A DNA stretch of 64,000 nt. Source: Isoetes taiwanensis (taxonomy: Eukaryota; Streptophyta; Lycopodiopsida; Isoetales; Isoetaceae). The stretch spans positions 1 through 64,000 of the forward strand of contig JAJEKV010000264.1 of assembly GCA_021234155.1 (NCBI GenBank), given 5' to 3'. The position numbers and the translations under genes were made by a program. The notes beneath the pieces were generated by a model, which saw only the letters and a list, made by a program, of their open reading frames with translations, had not been told where the DNA came from and searched no databases. The stretch's first letter is position 1. Each line of letters starts with the position of its first letter. Of the stretch, positions 53,531 to 64,000 are shown piece after piece.

Positions 53531-56500
53531 AAACTTTGAACTTCCATAACTTGAGCTATAGAGCTCCAAATCGCCTGAAAATGTTGCAATAGGACCGTTA
53601 GACAGCCTAGAATCCATTTATGACCTCAAATTAGGCTAGAAATGTCAAACCCCAGCTCAAAATGACCAAAATTCCTCAAACCCTTGAATTGTTTTTCCAA
53701 ACTGTGGTTTGTTTGTAAATAGAAGCATACCCCATTAGTACCTCGCAAGTATTGCTCTCGGCTCAAAGATGATGCCTTACTCCTAGATAGAAGTGCCCAA
53801 GAACACCCCTTTGTTATAGTCATCTAGACCTCAGCATACCAACCCAAGTCCAACTGTTGGTACATCACCTCTGGTCATGCCAAAAGCATAAACCTTGACC
53901 TAATTCAGTGTCCTCCTAATAGAGTTTGACTTATATAGCCGCCACATTGACACTCCCTATTGCCGGGATACCTAGAAAGGAGCTAGAGTCTAGAGCTGCC
54001 CAAGTCACCTCATGTGTAGAGATTGGACTCCCCCAAACCAACTTTGTTAGGACCTTAGAGTATGCCTCAAACATCATGGAGGTTTTGCAAAACAACCCTC
54101 ATGTCATGCCATACCACACGTCCTAATATCCATAGACTTGGAGATTATAGATATGTCTCCAGTAATGCTGCTCGAGCCATCTTGCTTGCTTATAGAGCCC
54201 AAAATGTTGTAGGAGAGCCCTTCAAGTAGACCCTTAGACTCTAGAATATACGAGCGTTACTTTCGAAGGACGGGGCTAGAGCCACAGAAGAGGTAGAGGC
54301 GCAACCCCTTGAAGACATCAAGGTCCCAACCGACGTACAGACAGATAAGGAGAGGAGACCGAAAAGGCAGACCCAAGAGAGGGAAGCACAACGACAAACA
54401 CCTAAACTGACAAACGAGTAGAACAGGACACCATCGGCCTAGCATCAATCTTCATCAAATGGGAAGGATATTTGGTAACCAGCGGCATCATTTTCTTGAT
54501 GTCAACCTCTCGGCTACCACGTCCATGAGCTCACATCAGAAAGAGGATCTCGATGCCTTCACCAACTCGACGCACATGAGTTTCAAATGGAAGAACGCAA
54601 GGCAGCAAAAAAACTGGTGCGTAAAGACGTTAGAATCGATACCGCATTAGCATCACGAGCTAGGGCCGAAGGCATAATCTTACGTCGAGGAGAGAAGTCA
54701 TGGCGACACAGAGCGATATAGAAACGGGAGGGAAGACCACCACCGACCTTGCAGCCCAAGAGCTCAAAGCGAATGTCATGCAATGTCAACAAAAGGAGCA
54801 ACCAAGCTACGCAACCACAAAGCACCTAAGGCTGACCAGGACAAGCTTCCAGCTCCCTTGCACTAGCAGGAGAACTTTCATCGGTTCCAAAAAGTAGGAG
54901 ACCATGAGGGGAAGGAGACGCATATCAGGGAAGGAACATCTCCGACTTGAAGGCCTATATCGGCAAGATCAAGGAGGGAGCATATTCGCTTTCGAACAAG
55001 AATTCGGACCCGTAAACACCTAGAAACCAAAGGAAGGGGCGACCTTACACGCCAGCCAGAGTACAAGACTCGAATGGATAGGACCCAAAGGGCCGGAGGA
55101 GGCGACCTAGCCCAGGGGTACAAATCACATAAAGGCGACCAAAAGGAGCTATGATAGGTGCAATGAAGATGATCACACTTCCAGGCACAAGAGAGGCACC
55201 TCGGAATGGAGCAAAGCCCAAGCAACAGGAGTTGCACTCAGAAATTCAACCTGCGAAGGAATGACAATGCCTGCCTATCGACCACGATCTCAGAGCTTCG
55301 AAGATATTCAAGAATGGTTGACTGCAACAGCCAGGTGATCCTACTCAAGCGATCAACGGCACCGCACAACGGCAACCTTGCAACGACACACCGCATGTAG
55401 GGATGTTGAGCGGTCACCGCATTCCTCACGATGAATATACACATTAAGGAGGAGCATCTTTCTCAAGGGATCACATCGACAAACACTCTTCGCAACTAGC
55501 GTGACGAACTTGGATCAGACATGAAGCTCAACAATAGTAGCAGCGTTTCAAGGAATCCCGGAGTCAACCAGAACGAAGAAGATGCAGTAAAACCGAAGAA
55601 TCAAACGCGATAGGAGGAGGGGAAACCCTAAAGGAGTATAAACATTTAAGTAGATCTTCGTAGTTGTTTTGGAAAAGTGGATGAATTAAAATCCCAATGT
55701 AAATGCGTATATGTGTATTGTATACCTCGGATGTTCACAGATATAGTGGAGAAACATGAGTACAGTCATGTTTTATGGATTTAGCACTTAGATCAGGAAG
55801 CTCCTTCACTTCGACTTCCAAAAGAGGAAGCAAGGAAGCACAACAATAGCCCATGATCAAAATGGAAGAGCAAGTACGAGGGAGAAACGATCGGAGGCCA
55901 AGCAAACCTTCGACTCCAAACACTTCCGGAAGTGCCCTCAAGTAGAAGACCGCTCGTCCACCCAATGTCAGAACAAAAGACAACATCGGTCATGTCAAGA
56001 TCATCAGCGCTGCACCAGGACATCGTCGGGGGCTAACACTACCTCTTGTGACAACAACAACACTTGGCGAACTTATGACACGAAAGTGGCCTCAACAATA
56101 GGAGGAACGTCCCGACAACAACGAGCCAACTAAGAAGGCAACATCTCGACAACCATAATTCCACCTTGTGGTAATATAGGGTGATGCGCTATGACACGTG
56201 TATTAGATGGAGATGCACTTACGAAGGCCACTGCAACGAGGAGATATGCCTTCAACAACTAGGTGATGGCGTCGGTACTCCTACCGGTAATTAGAAGAGA
56301 AGAAGCCGATCATACCTCCGGCATGTGGCACGCCAAACGCCCAAGGTAGAAGCATTCGACACCTTAACGACAAGGATAGCAACTGAAGCACCTTCGCAAA
56401 AGAGAGTTCAAGATAATAGCCAGGCTATTCAACGATAGGAGTATATTTAAGGCAGGTACTCCTTCAACTCAAGGGTCAACCTGCGCGGATATAAGGATCC

Positions 56501-58125
56501 ATCATCCCGGACAACCTAGCAGAGAGGGAGAGCCATGACGCTTTTACTTGCCGGAGACCGACATGCACATGAGGGACAAAGGTCGAGGCGAAAAGCTGGA
56601 GAAGTGCTAGCAACCGACTTCTTCCACGGCTCCCTAGAGGCAGTGGGGAGGATCAAACCGACGAAAGCACAATCAAAGTCACGGAAGGTACCTCAAGACA
56701 AGAAGACGGCATAGCAGCGTGGAACGCGTGACAAGGTCCAAGCCATGTGATCGAGGGATCAAACAAGTAAGATTGGAAGCTCGATGGAGAAGCAACGAGG
56801 CGGAAGCCGAGCCGATGACTTTGCACGCGGACTTGCATGCAACTTGGTGAACCCAAGGATCGACGATTCAAATAACAACTCCAGGAGGAGTATAGCCAAA
56901 GGAATCGCGACACAACCTCAAGAGACGCCTCCAAATAGCTTCAAGTATCATGAAGGGGGAACAATTACAGCCCGAGAACGGGGATCGAAGCGGACCCGAA
57001 ATGTAGAAGCATCAACGGCCGCACACCTTTAGTTAGAATGTGATGCAAAGCGTGTTTGTGCCATAACAGACAAACATCGCGGGGCCCAAGTATATCAACA
57101 AGTTACCCCGAGCACGCGGTGACGTACAAATAGGAGGATATAGATCGTCAACACCATTGCGGGAGGAACACCGATGACATTGCCAAGGAGTAGGTGTGCA
57201 CCTTTCGAGGAAGGAAGGCACAAGGGGGACCTAATAGCTCTAGTACTAATTGTAATCATGTAAGTTATATGCTTTGCATATATAGTTCCCTTGTTATTCC
57301 TTTCCCCCCCATAGCGTAACAGATCAAAGGAAGAGATGTCAGGCAATTTGCAGGGGTGAAGCAATCAACATCCTCAACACTCTTCGGGCAACAAGAGGAC
57401 TCGATGTATGAGACGTCGATGGAGTCGAAGAAACAATATCGGATACAGAGTCGTCCTTTAGCTGCCAAGACAAAGAGTTCAAGATGAAAGATCTTTTTCA
57501 ACGGTGCCACCTTCAGGTTTTTGAAAAGCAGCATGGAAGATTTCAAGTGATCAGCTACGTCATCAAAGCCACCAGCAATGAGAGGCTTCTAACGAACAAA
57601 GTCAACCTCTACATCAAAGAGGAGCCACCGTCAAGGAGACTGAAGCATCGAGCGACTCAGAAGAACGTTACCTTGCTACTTCAAGCAGGCAATGAGTGGA
57701 TGAGCTTCTAGCAAGCTCAAGGATCTAAGGCCATGCGGCCTAGTAGGTTAAATGTAGGGATGGTAACATCCATATTGGGATTAGAAGGCATTGTTAGATA
57801 TTCTCGCCGAAAGGATTGCCCCAATATTGAGCTAAGCGTCAAGGATTGGGAAGGAAACACATAGGAGTGACTAAAATTATACATGATTAAGCACGATTTC
57901 ATTAATTGGAGAAAATAAGCCCATTTTGAGAATTTTAAGCACACCTAATTTGCTCTAGCACGAATACTTTCACCTACTTCTCGAGCACAAGAAACATGAG
58001 GTAATTAACATACACATATACATAAAAATCTTGTGTTATACTTGTACGTGTACATGACACTCGTAGAAGCTCAATAATGGCCCTACATTGTACACCAATA
58101 ATTCACATAAATAATTTTACTTCAC
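53531..58125. other. Degenerate A/purine-rich DNA, no gene recognised
   Basis: About 4.6 kb with many short open frames on both strands but no reverse transcriptase, integrase, protease or capsid motif that I can recognise. Much of 54.2-57.7 kb is purine-rich on the plus strand with Lys/Glu/Arg/Thr-rich readings, as in decayed retroelement gag or pol regions. It may be the rotted interior of the element whose 5' LTR is at 51382. The frame at 57484-57711 is open but unrecognised. Confidence 0.4.
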
Positions 58126-58133
58126 TATAAAAA
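58126..58133 (+). promoter_or_regulatory. TATA box of the small gene at 58169
   Basis: TATAAAAA in the context CTTCACTATAAAAA, 43 bp upstream of the ATG. An equivalent TTCACTATAAAAG (box 58733-58740) lies 41 bp upstream of the ATG of the paralogous copy at 58774. Conservation between copies supports a real promoter element. Confidence 0.6.
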
Positions 58134-58168
58134 CGGCTTGACGAGGGGGTAGAGGCCATTCATCTTCC

Positions 58169-58411
58169 ATGGCTTCCTCGATGCCTCGTCCAGAGCACAT
58201 CCTCTCTTTCAAGTGTTACTTGAGCTACAACGATCTGGGCGAATGCGCTAGAAATGGCGTTAAGCTTGATCCATGGCTCTTATCTAAAGCTGATGGACAC
58301 GCTAGTGCTGCGAGGGAAGCTCACTTTCGTGTTAAGGTCCACATTCTTGGCTTCGATCGGGAGATCTATGAGCTGAATGGCATCACGAGCTTTGATGTTG
58401 ATGGCGAGTGA
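58169..58411 (+). CDS. Small 80-residue protein, unknown, member of a tandem pair
   Basis: The ATG at 58169 lies in good context (CCATGGCT) just downstream of a TATA box. The product, MASSMPRPEHILSFKCYLSY..., is mixed alpha/beta with two Cys (FKCYLSYNDLGEC), a basic centre and RVKVHILGFDREIYELNGIT, which looks like two beta strands near the end. There is no signal peptide. A diverged, broken copy with the same promoter follows at 58774. I cannot name the family. It is a single short exon with no splice signals, and the very short leader is unusual; an ATG at 58181 is an alternative start. Confidence 0.5.
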   Translation: MASSMPRPEHILSFKCYLSYNDLGECARNGVKLDPWLLSKADGHASAAREAHFRVKVHILGFDREIYELNGITSFDVDGE

Positions 58412-58773
58412 ATGCACACCGCCAATAATGTAATAATGACATGGGTACCTAATAACTAAGTAAGGATGTAATAGCATTACGATTAAGGATGTAATATCGC
58501 ATTACCTTAACCGAGTATATTGTAACGATGTGCTATCCCACCTCCACTTTTACGCAGTTTGTCATTGAATTCAATCATAGCTAAATTGCGTCAAGCAAAC
58601 ATGTTTTCAAACATACACATATTAGTATGAAATAAAGTAATATTCTTGTATGCATATACAGCTGATCGATACCGTTCAATAATGGGGAAGTGAAGTCTAC
58701 CCCAATAATTCACCTCAATCATTCCACTTCACTATAAAAGCTTCTCACTTGGGGCTAAATTTCATTCATCCCC

Positions 58774-59043
58774 ATGGATTTTTTCGCCTTCTTCAATTCA
58801 CCACATTGAGGCGATCAAGTGCTCAATGAGCCACGAAGATCTTGTTGGTTGCCTAGGCGGGCATCTTCTTCTTGATCCCTACCGCAAGAAGAAAAGCTTT
58901 GGTATTTGAGATTCATTGCCCTGCGTCAATTCGTGTTATGATCCATCGATTTGGCTTCTGGCGCATGAGCTATGAGATATCATGGATCACTACTACGAGA
59001 TATGTAGGGATCACTACTACGGTGAAGATGAATGAATCACCTA
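58774..59043 (+). pseudogene. Decayed tandem copy of the 58169 gene
   Basis: After a matching promoter (TTCACTATAAAAG) and ATG at 58774, the first frame stops at 58807-58809. In another frame the sequence reads HIEAIKCSMSHEDL...C...LLLDPY, aligning with HILSFKCYLSYNDL...C...VKLDPW of the intact copy. A third frame then gives IRVMIHRFGFW..YEISWIT, matching RVKVHILGFDREIYELNGIT. Two frame changes make it non-functional. Divergence is high, so the duplication is old. Confidence 0.65.
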
Positions 59044-59212
59044 TTTGGCATTGTATAGTGTAAGAGCTCTTGTGTTGAGATGAAAAACACAAAGCCCTAA
59101 TGAATAATAACTAGTCTATTGTATTTGCATGTCATGTATGATATAGTAATTATGTAAAAGAGCATTGCATACCTCAAGAGTTCTCATCCTCATTCGTTAG
59201 CTTCTTTAGCCA

Positions 59213-61490
59213 CTAATTCTTGCAAGCTGAGCCCCACACTCTTTTGGGGATCACGGTGACAACGACCTGGTCCCTACTGGCCCAACCATAGTCTATCGTT
59301 TTCAAATGTTGGTAGCGTGGTGGGTCATTAGGATTCGGTCTCCAATTCTTGCTCCGGCAATCCCTATCTTGCATTGCATATGAGGTACCCTTCCTCGCAA
59401 CAGGCTCAAACCAAGAAACAAACACCTCTTCATAGTGAGGGAGATTAGGGTCCCTCTTTGGGTCCTCTTCGCAAAGGCCATCCCGTCGGGCGGTTATCAT
59501 GTGGCCTGTCGGCAAGAGCATTCCTTTCTTCACATCTTGGTAGGGGTCGAATATTTCCAGCGGGGGTTCTTGGGTCTACCAGAGAAAGGCCCGACATAAT
59601 GAGATGCACCAATGTGTTCATCTACCAATAAGTTGTCGGGTTCTTCTAATGCGGTTTGTCTACGTCTTTGGGCCGAAATCTGAATGCTGAGTTCTCGGGC
59701 TGAGCGTCCCCAAGCTTTTTCGCAACAAGGTGGACCGGTAGTCAATAACTTCATTCATATATGTGTGAGACCATGAGTTATCGCCGGCTCTAGAAATAGC
59801 TGCCCAGTGCATCATGTACTTGGCAATTGAAGCTCTCAAGGCACCTATATCTGTCAAGCTCTGATATGGCTGCACGATCTTAGGTGACCCTCTAGGAATC
59901 ATAGGTAAGCCTTGGGCATCCTCCTTCCATATTTTAATTCCCTTTTCAGGTAGCCACTCCCTATGCCCTGGCCTCATCTTGTAGAACATTAGTGGCCATC
60001 CATCATTCATGCAGAACTTGAAGAGTAGAGGTTCCAAATGACCACATAAACGGTCCTTCTTATCAGGGATAAAACCTTTCACGAATTCTTTCCAGTTGGG
60101 AACCTCAGACACAAGGTAGGGCGTAGGAGACTTTGAACTACACTGCCTGAAGAGTTGCATAAGCTCTGGAATAGTCAATGCATCTGATCTTCTCAATAGA
60201 GTAGAGTAATTTCCAAAGAGGGCATCTATGTCATCGTGGGTGTGTCCAACCATCATGAGAAGACACCTAACCAGACCAAGTATGACAAGTAAGAGAAAAG
60301 ATACCTGTTCTTGTTTTGTCCTGAGCAATTGTCTAGCTGCAAGTAAAGCCTCCTAGGCAACTTCTTCGGTATCAGAGGGCCCTTGGTAGGAGTAAAATCA
60401 TTTCTAGTGCCATTCACCATTTTTTCCTAAGGGCTTCCGTGTTCAAAATTGCTCCACCCCAAAGACTTCTGGATGATCTGTATTTCTCAAATGACCCCAG
60501 TTGTCCTCAGATTGATTCTCTAGTGTTTTCAAGGTATGATTTAAAGATCCCACATGAAAATTCGAATCATCTGGCCAGAGGTCCAGCGAGAAGTGGCCCA
60601 AGGCACCTACACCATGCCCATGCATGAGAGCACCAGTAAGACTCACCTTCAACCGTTCACCCCTCCATACAGATTTTGCTAGCTTCTCCAGACGAGGAAC
60701 CATCGTCTTATTCTGATCCATTTTATCATGTATAATGGTTAAGGCATGTTCAGGAGATCGATGAGACAAAGCTCTCCACGACCCGATAGAGACTCTCCTG
60801 GGGAAAGTTGAATTTTGTCATGTGAGATTTCCTTTCCACGGCAAGCTCTCTTCTTTCTCTTGGATCTCTAGTCTTGGCAAGCTTCTCCTTTATCACAATA
60901 CAGGTATTACACTTAGAAAATGCTATCCTTTTGGCGATTGCTACCTCAGAGTGGTTCTCCTTCCACGTTGACAAGAATGACGACGGAGAAACATGTTTTC
61001 CTGTCATCTCGTGGACGGTTATATCTACCTCCTGATGTATGTCCTTTTTAGTCAAGATTGAAGGTAATCTCTTTACATTTTCTCTAGTGCCCCCACTCGT
61101 AACCTTTGGCGTGATGTGGCATAGTTTCAACATTTTCATCTATGTACATCGATAGCCGCGGACTTCCAGCCGGTGTATGAGATCTTGGCTTCATGGGCGG
61201 AGTTTCCGTGCTCCGCAATCGTGCGGATTCAAAAAGCTTTCTCCATTTGTAAAATGTAGAAGGCGGTATCACCGTAAGCACTATGCCATGCCTTCACCAC
61301 GGACTTGCTTGTTGTTCGGCATTAGCTTTTTCACACTTCCATTCTCACGAACAAAGATCTAGCATGTTTGTGCGAGAAAGTCGTGCGTTACGAGCTTTTC
61401 ATGTTCGAAAAAAGGTCCTCATGGCGGATACCTCTTTAAGCGTGAAATTAGCACAACATCTCTTCAAGCGACACATAGAGGACTGAGCGC
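59213..61490 (-). pseudogene. Decayed mobile-element gene with GHTHDDIDALF signature (DUF7869-like, locus B)
   Basis: On the minus strand, blocks occur in order: CCANFTLKEVSAMR near 61450; PPSTFYKWRKLF near 61265; SFLSTWKENHSEV and RIAFSKCNTCIVIKEKLAK near 60980-60880; IIHDKMDQNKTMVPRLEKL near 60735; GALMHGHGVGALGHFSLDL near 60630; KLPRRLYLQLDNCSGQNKNR near 60370-60310; and MMVGHTHDDIDALFGNYSTL near 60255. C-terminal readings follow down to 59213. The Asp-Asn-Cys...Asn-Lys-Asn motif followed by GHTHxDID is the signature I know from a family annotated as DUF7869, thought to be transposon-derived integrase-like proteins. Frame changes occur near 60755 and 60310 and between other blocks, so it is not a working gene as read. 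The family name is from memory. Confidence 0.7.
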
Positions 61491-61700
61491 AAGATAGCTT
61501 CGGTGTGGTTTTCCTTTCACCTTTGTTTGGGGTGGAGCATCCTCTAGCCTTCCTCTTCACCATGTAGTAATTGTCTTTTTTTTGTTACTCCAGCCTCAGG
61601 CCCGATGGCATAAGCTTCCTTCTCGACCTCTGTCTCCTTCACTACCGTAACTAGACTTGGCTGGAATCTTGTCTCTCGAGAACCAATGCTATTGGCCATC

Positions 61701-61946
61701 TCACCAAGTCATGCACGTGGCATTTACGCACAAGCTTGATAGGGAGCATAGAAATTTTTTGGGCAAGGGCAACAAATTCATACGTAAAACCCTATCCATG
61801 CTTCTCCCAACTTCATGTCGGACCGCGGCATCGTTTGGATCTGCGAAGGCGATGACACCTATAGCATAAGGCGGTTTGCGGCACTTTCGTCGCGGTAACT
61901 CACATGTCTTTTCCACTAGTTTATCCCCGCAAATCCCGCAATTCAA
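61701..61946 (-). other. Possible upstream exon of locus B
   Basis: The minus frame starts MNCGICGDKLVEKTCEL and has Cys pairs (CGIC, then a Cys at residue 15) that could form a zinc ribbon. It lies just upstream of locus B in the right orientation. Connection by splicing is not shown. Confidence 0.25.
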
Positions 61947-64000
61947 GCTGGTTTCTTGTTTTTACGCACAAGCATTTCTTTGGGACTTGCCAATTTATCC
62001 GTTTGATCGACTAGGTGGTGTGCTAGCATCCGGGTCTGGCGTGATTTCATTCTGAATTTCGCTTTTGGACCAAAAGAGCGAAGCTACCAGATAGCTTCCC
62101 CTAGCTGGTTCAATTAGGTTACGAAGCGGCGGTGGTATCGCCCATCAAAGACAACGACAATGAGAAACTACTATCAATTAAATTACAGCACGAGGGGCGT
62201 TGTGGTGATTTTTGAAGTTATGCACTCGCCCTCGACCACCTTCTTCCCCAGCGGTAGAAAAGGCGTAGAGGTTCCATCCTAAAAAGAAAGACAACACCTT
62301 TGCTTCGTCAACATCGCGATGGCGATCCATTTGGACCACATTACTTGAAAAATGCAAATTACTCAAGGCCCCAAAGAGGCGACATAATACCTAAAGAAGA
62401 TCGCGAGGGCGATCCTGCGGACCACATAGGTATGAATATAACCCGTGAGAAGACGAGGAGGGGCGGGGAGATCGCGAGGGTGATCCTTTGGACCTCTCAC
62501 GGTGGACCTAGAATCTACCTAGAATCTTTGTCTAATCTAACTAACCTTCTTGAGCTCAAACTATTTTCTCGACCATTTAGAAAACACTTTCCGTCTTGGA
62601 CTTACCTCGACAAGATGCAATCGCGATTAATTCGATGAAAACTTCGCGTCGCCTTACAAGTGAAATGCTTGGGATGAGCATAAACGCGATTCTTTTAAGA
62701 TGGTCCAACCGAGCAAGAAATAGATATTTGAGTAACTCTCGCCAAATTAAATGTTTACGTGAATACTAATTGCAAACTGTTATTTCCACAGCGATTCTTT
62801 GCCTTTTACGTTAATTTGAATGGAGATCTCGTCAACATGAGAGCGAGAACCATTAGCGGTACCATTATATTAATGTGATATCCCTCACTATCAATTAGTC
62901 AGAAATAAACAATTGATTTGGGCCTCGCTTACCCGGGTTATCTGATCAGGTGAGCGGGATATACCAAGAAAGAGATGGTGCCAATCTGATGAAATTACAT
63001 CATTGTTGGGAAAACATTATTATAACCTATACATAAACAACAAATCGAAAATCACTCGAATTGGATAATTTCTATTTGGATAAACGGTAAGGCATTAGGA
63101 TTTTGTACCCGGTAGCTTAAGTTAGGCGGCGCCTTCAAGATGAGACCTAGAGCCACGAAGAGCGGATCGAGGTCGGCCTCGAGGCGAAGCAGCGCCGGGC
63201 GAGAAGAACGCGCCTTCGAACACCACCTTTCGATTACAATTTGGAAATCCCGCCTTCAAGATCGGCCTTGAAATTCGGGTTCGAAATTTAAATTCAGTTG
63301 TCTTTTCAGTCCTTTAAAGCGCTCGAGGCGTGTACATTTTGGTTCCGTGGGGCTTTTTATTGCGTGGTGTGTTGGTGCGGGGAAGGTTATATCTCTCACT
63401 CATCGCATTACACATTTTGAATTTAGAGGTCCCGTCAAAAGTACCTTTTGTCAGGAAAAAGCCACATTTAAAATAAAGTTGTTGGGTCTCCATAAATAAG
63501 GCGGTTGCATTAATGGTGTGTAATTATGAATGCCGGCATTATTAATGGCGGCATTTATTTTGCGGCATTTATTGCGTGCGTGATTAAATTAACCGGCTCG
63601 ATAGCGATTATTTATTTTCGCAATTCTGAGAATTTCTTTCCTTGCGCCATCGACGGCGCCTTCCAGCGTTTCACCGCGCTAACCGCCAGAGCACCTTCCG
63701 CATGATCGTCATTGCAGAAGCCCTTTTCGAATCCTTCCGGCCCACCCGCGATCCATGGCACCAAAAGCCCATCTCAAAGAAGGTTAGTTCTAGCACCCTC
63801 GGCTCAAGAAGATCGCCCGGCGCAATTTCTTTACGATAGTGCATGTTTAATTACGTTGTTCGGCTTTACCGTAATGTAGTGATCAGCAGTGCGGAACTTC
63901 GATAGGCGGGATGCGGCGCGATCTGGCGGCTACCGAGGCGGATCGGCGTCGCGATCTGTTGAGTGCTTTCGGGACGGATCACGCCGCGATCTGGCCTTTA
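61947..64000. other. No gene recognised; small repeats
   Basis: Three diverged copies of a word like ATCGCGAGGGCGATCC...GGACC lie near 62315, 62399 and 62469. The last 900 bp are relatively GC-rich with many CGGCG and GATC words. Open frames are short and unrecognised. Confidence 0.4.

Noticed and set aside
53531-58125. Gag-pol region of the 51382 element
   Set aside because: No protease, reverse transcriptase, RNase H or integrase motif could be read in any frame, so only a degenerate region is reported.
1-64000. tRNA and rRNA genes
   Set aside because: No cloverleaf-compatible A/B-box pairs or rRNA-like conserved blocks were noticed; the tRNA-complementary sites at 24529 and 52879 are retrotransposon primer sites, not tRNA genes.

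Overview
This is a eukaryotic, land-plant-type window, almost certainly repeat-rich nuclear DNA. The evidence is a spliced gene with GT-AG introns, LTR retrotransposons with an initiator-Met tRNA primer site, plant L1-type LINEs with long poly(A) tails, a Mutator-like element with a 9-bp target duplication, and TATA/CT-rich plant-style promoters. Two large decayed coding loci (10.8-16.8 kb and 59.2-61.5 kb, both minus strand) and a Rep/HUH-like relic (36.9-37.9 kb) resemble uncharacterised repeated families that I associate with seed-free plants and some invertebrates. A fern or other seed-free plant is my guess, not a demonstrated fact.

Layout. 1-5.4 kb: no recognisable gene. 5.46-7.72 kb: Mutator-like element with long terminal inverted repeats and a 9-bp duplication. 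7.86-9.3 kb: tandem repeats and a perfect palindrome. 9.39-9.77 kb: a small ORF with a histone-H3-like N-terminus behind two E2F-like motifs. 10.84-16.84 kb: a multi-exon decayed gene of an uncharacterised family, split by a solo LTR (13847-15337). 18.94-20.61 kb: a complete four-exon alpha/beta-hydrolase gene, the only clearly intact conventional gene. 20.74-21.66 kb, just upstream of it: an array of GGATCC hairpins with a 77-bp tandem repeat. 22.9-24.5 kb: a second LTR plus primer site. 25.1-27.4 kb: two LINE relics on opposite strands. 27.4-36.7 kb: a T-rich repeat complex with a duplicated TATA module, interrupted by a 2.57-kb solo LTR-like insertion (32771-35337) and followed by a minisatellite. 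36.9-37.9 kb: the Rep/HUH-like relic. 38.18-46.22 kb: a full-length but inactivated LINE with a 15-bp target duplication and a small solo LTR nested inside. 47.3-47.8 kb: another LINE 3' relic. 51.4-53.5 kb: a third LTR of the first family with primer site, followed by tandem 190-bp hairpin repeats. 53.5-57.9 kb: degenerate, gene-poor DNA. 58.1-59.1 kb: a small gene and its decayed tandem copy with matching promoters. 59.2-61.5 kb: a decayed mobile-element-like gene (integrase-like family with a GHTHDDIDALF signature). 61.9-64 kb: no gene recognised.

The genes do not form a pathway. The window is a stack of nested insertions: a solo LTR inside an exon of the 10.8-16.8 kb locus, a solo LTR inside a LINE, the LINE beside the Rep-like relic, and an LTR inside a repeated T-rich module. 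Target duplications give exact boundaries for five of these insertions. The most worthwhile items are the two uncharacterised large gene families, the Rep/HUH-like relic, the hairpin arrays at 20.7-21.7 and 53.1-53.5 kb, and the small gene pair at 58.1-59.1 kb. All family assignments are by eye, without database search.
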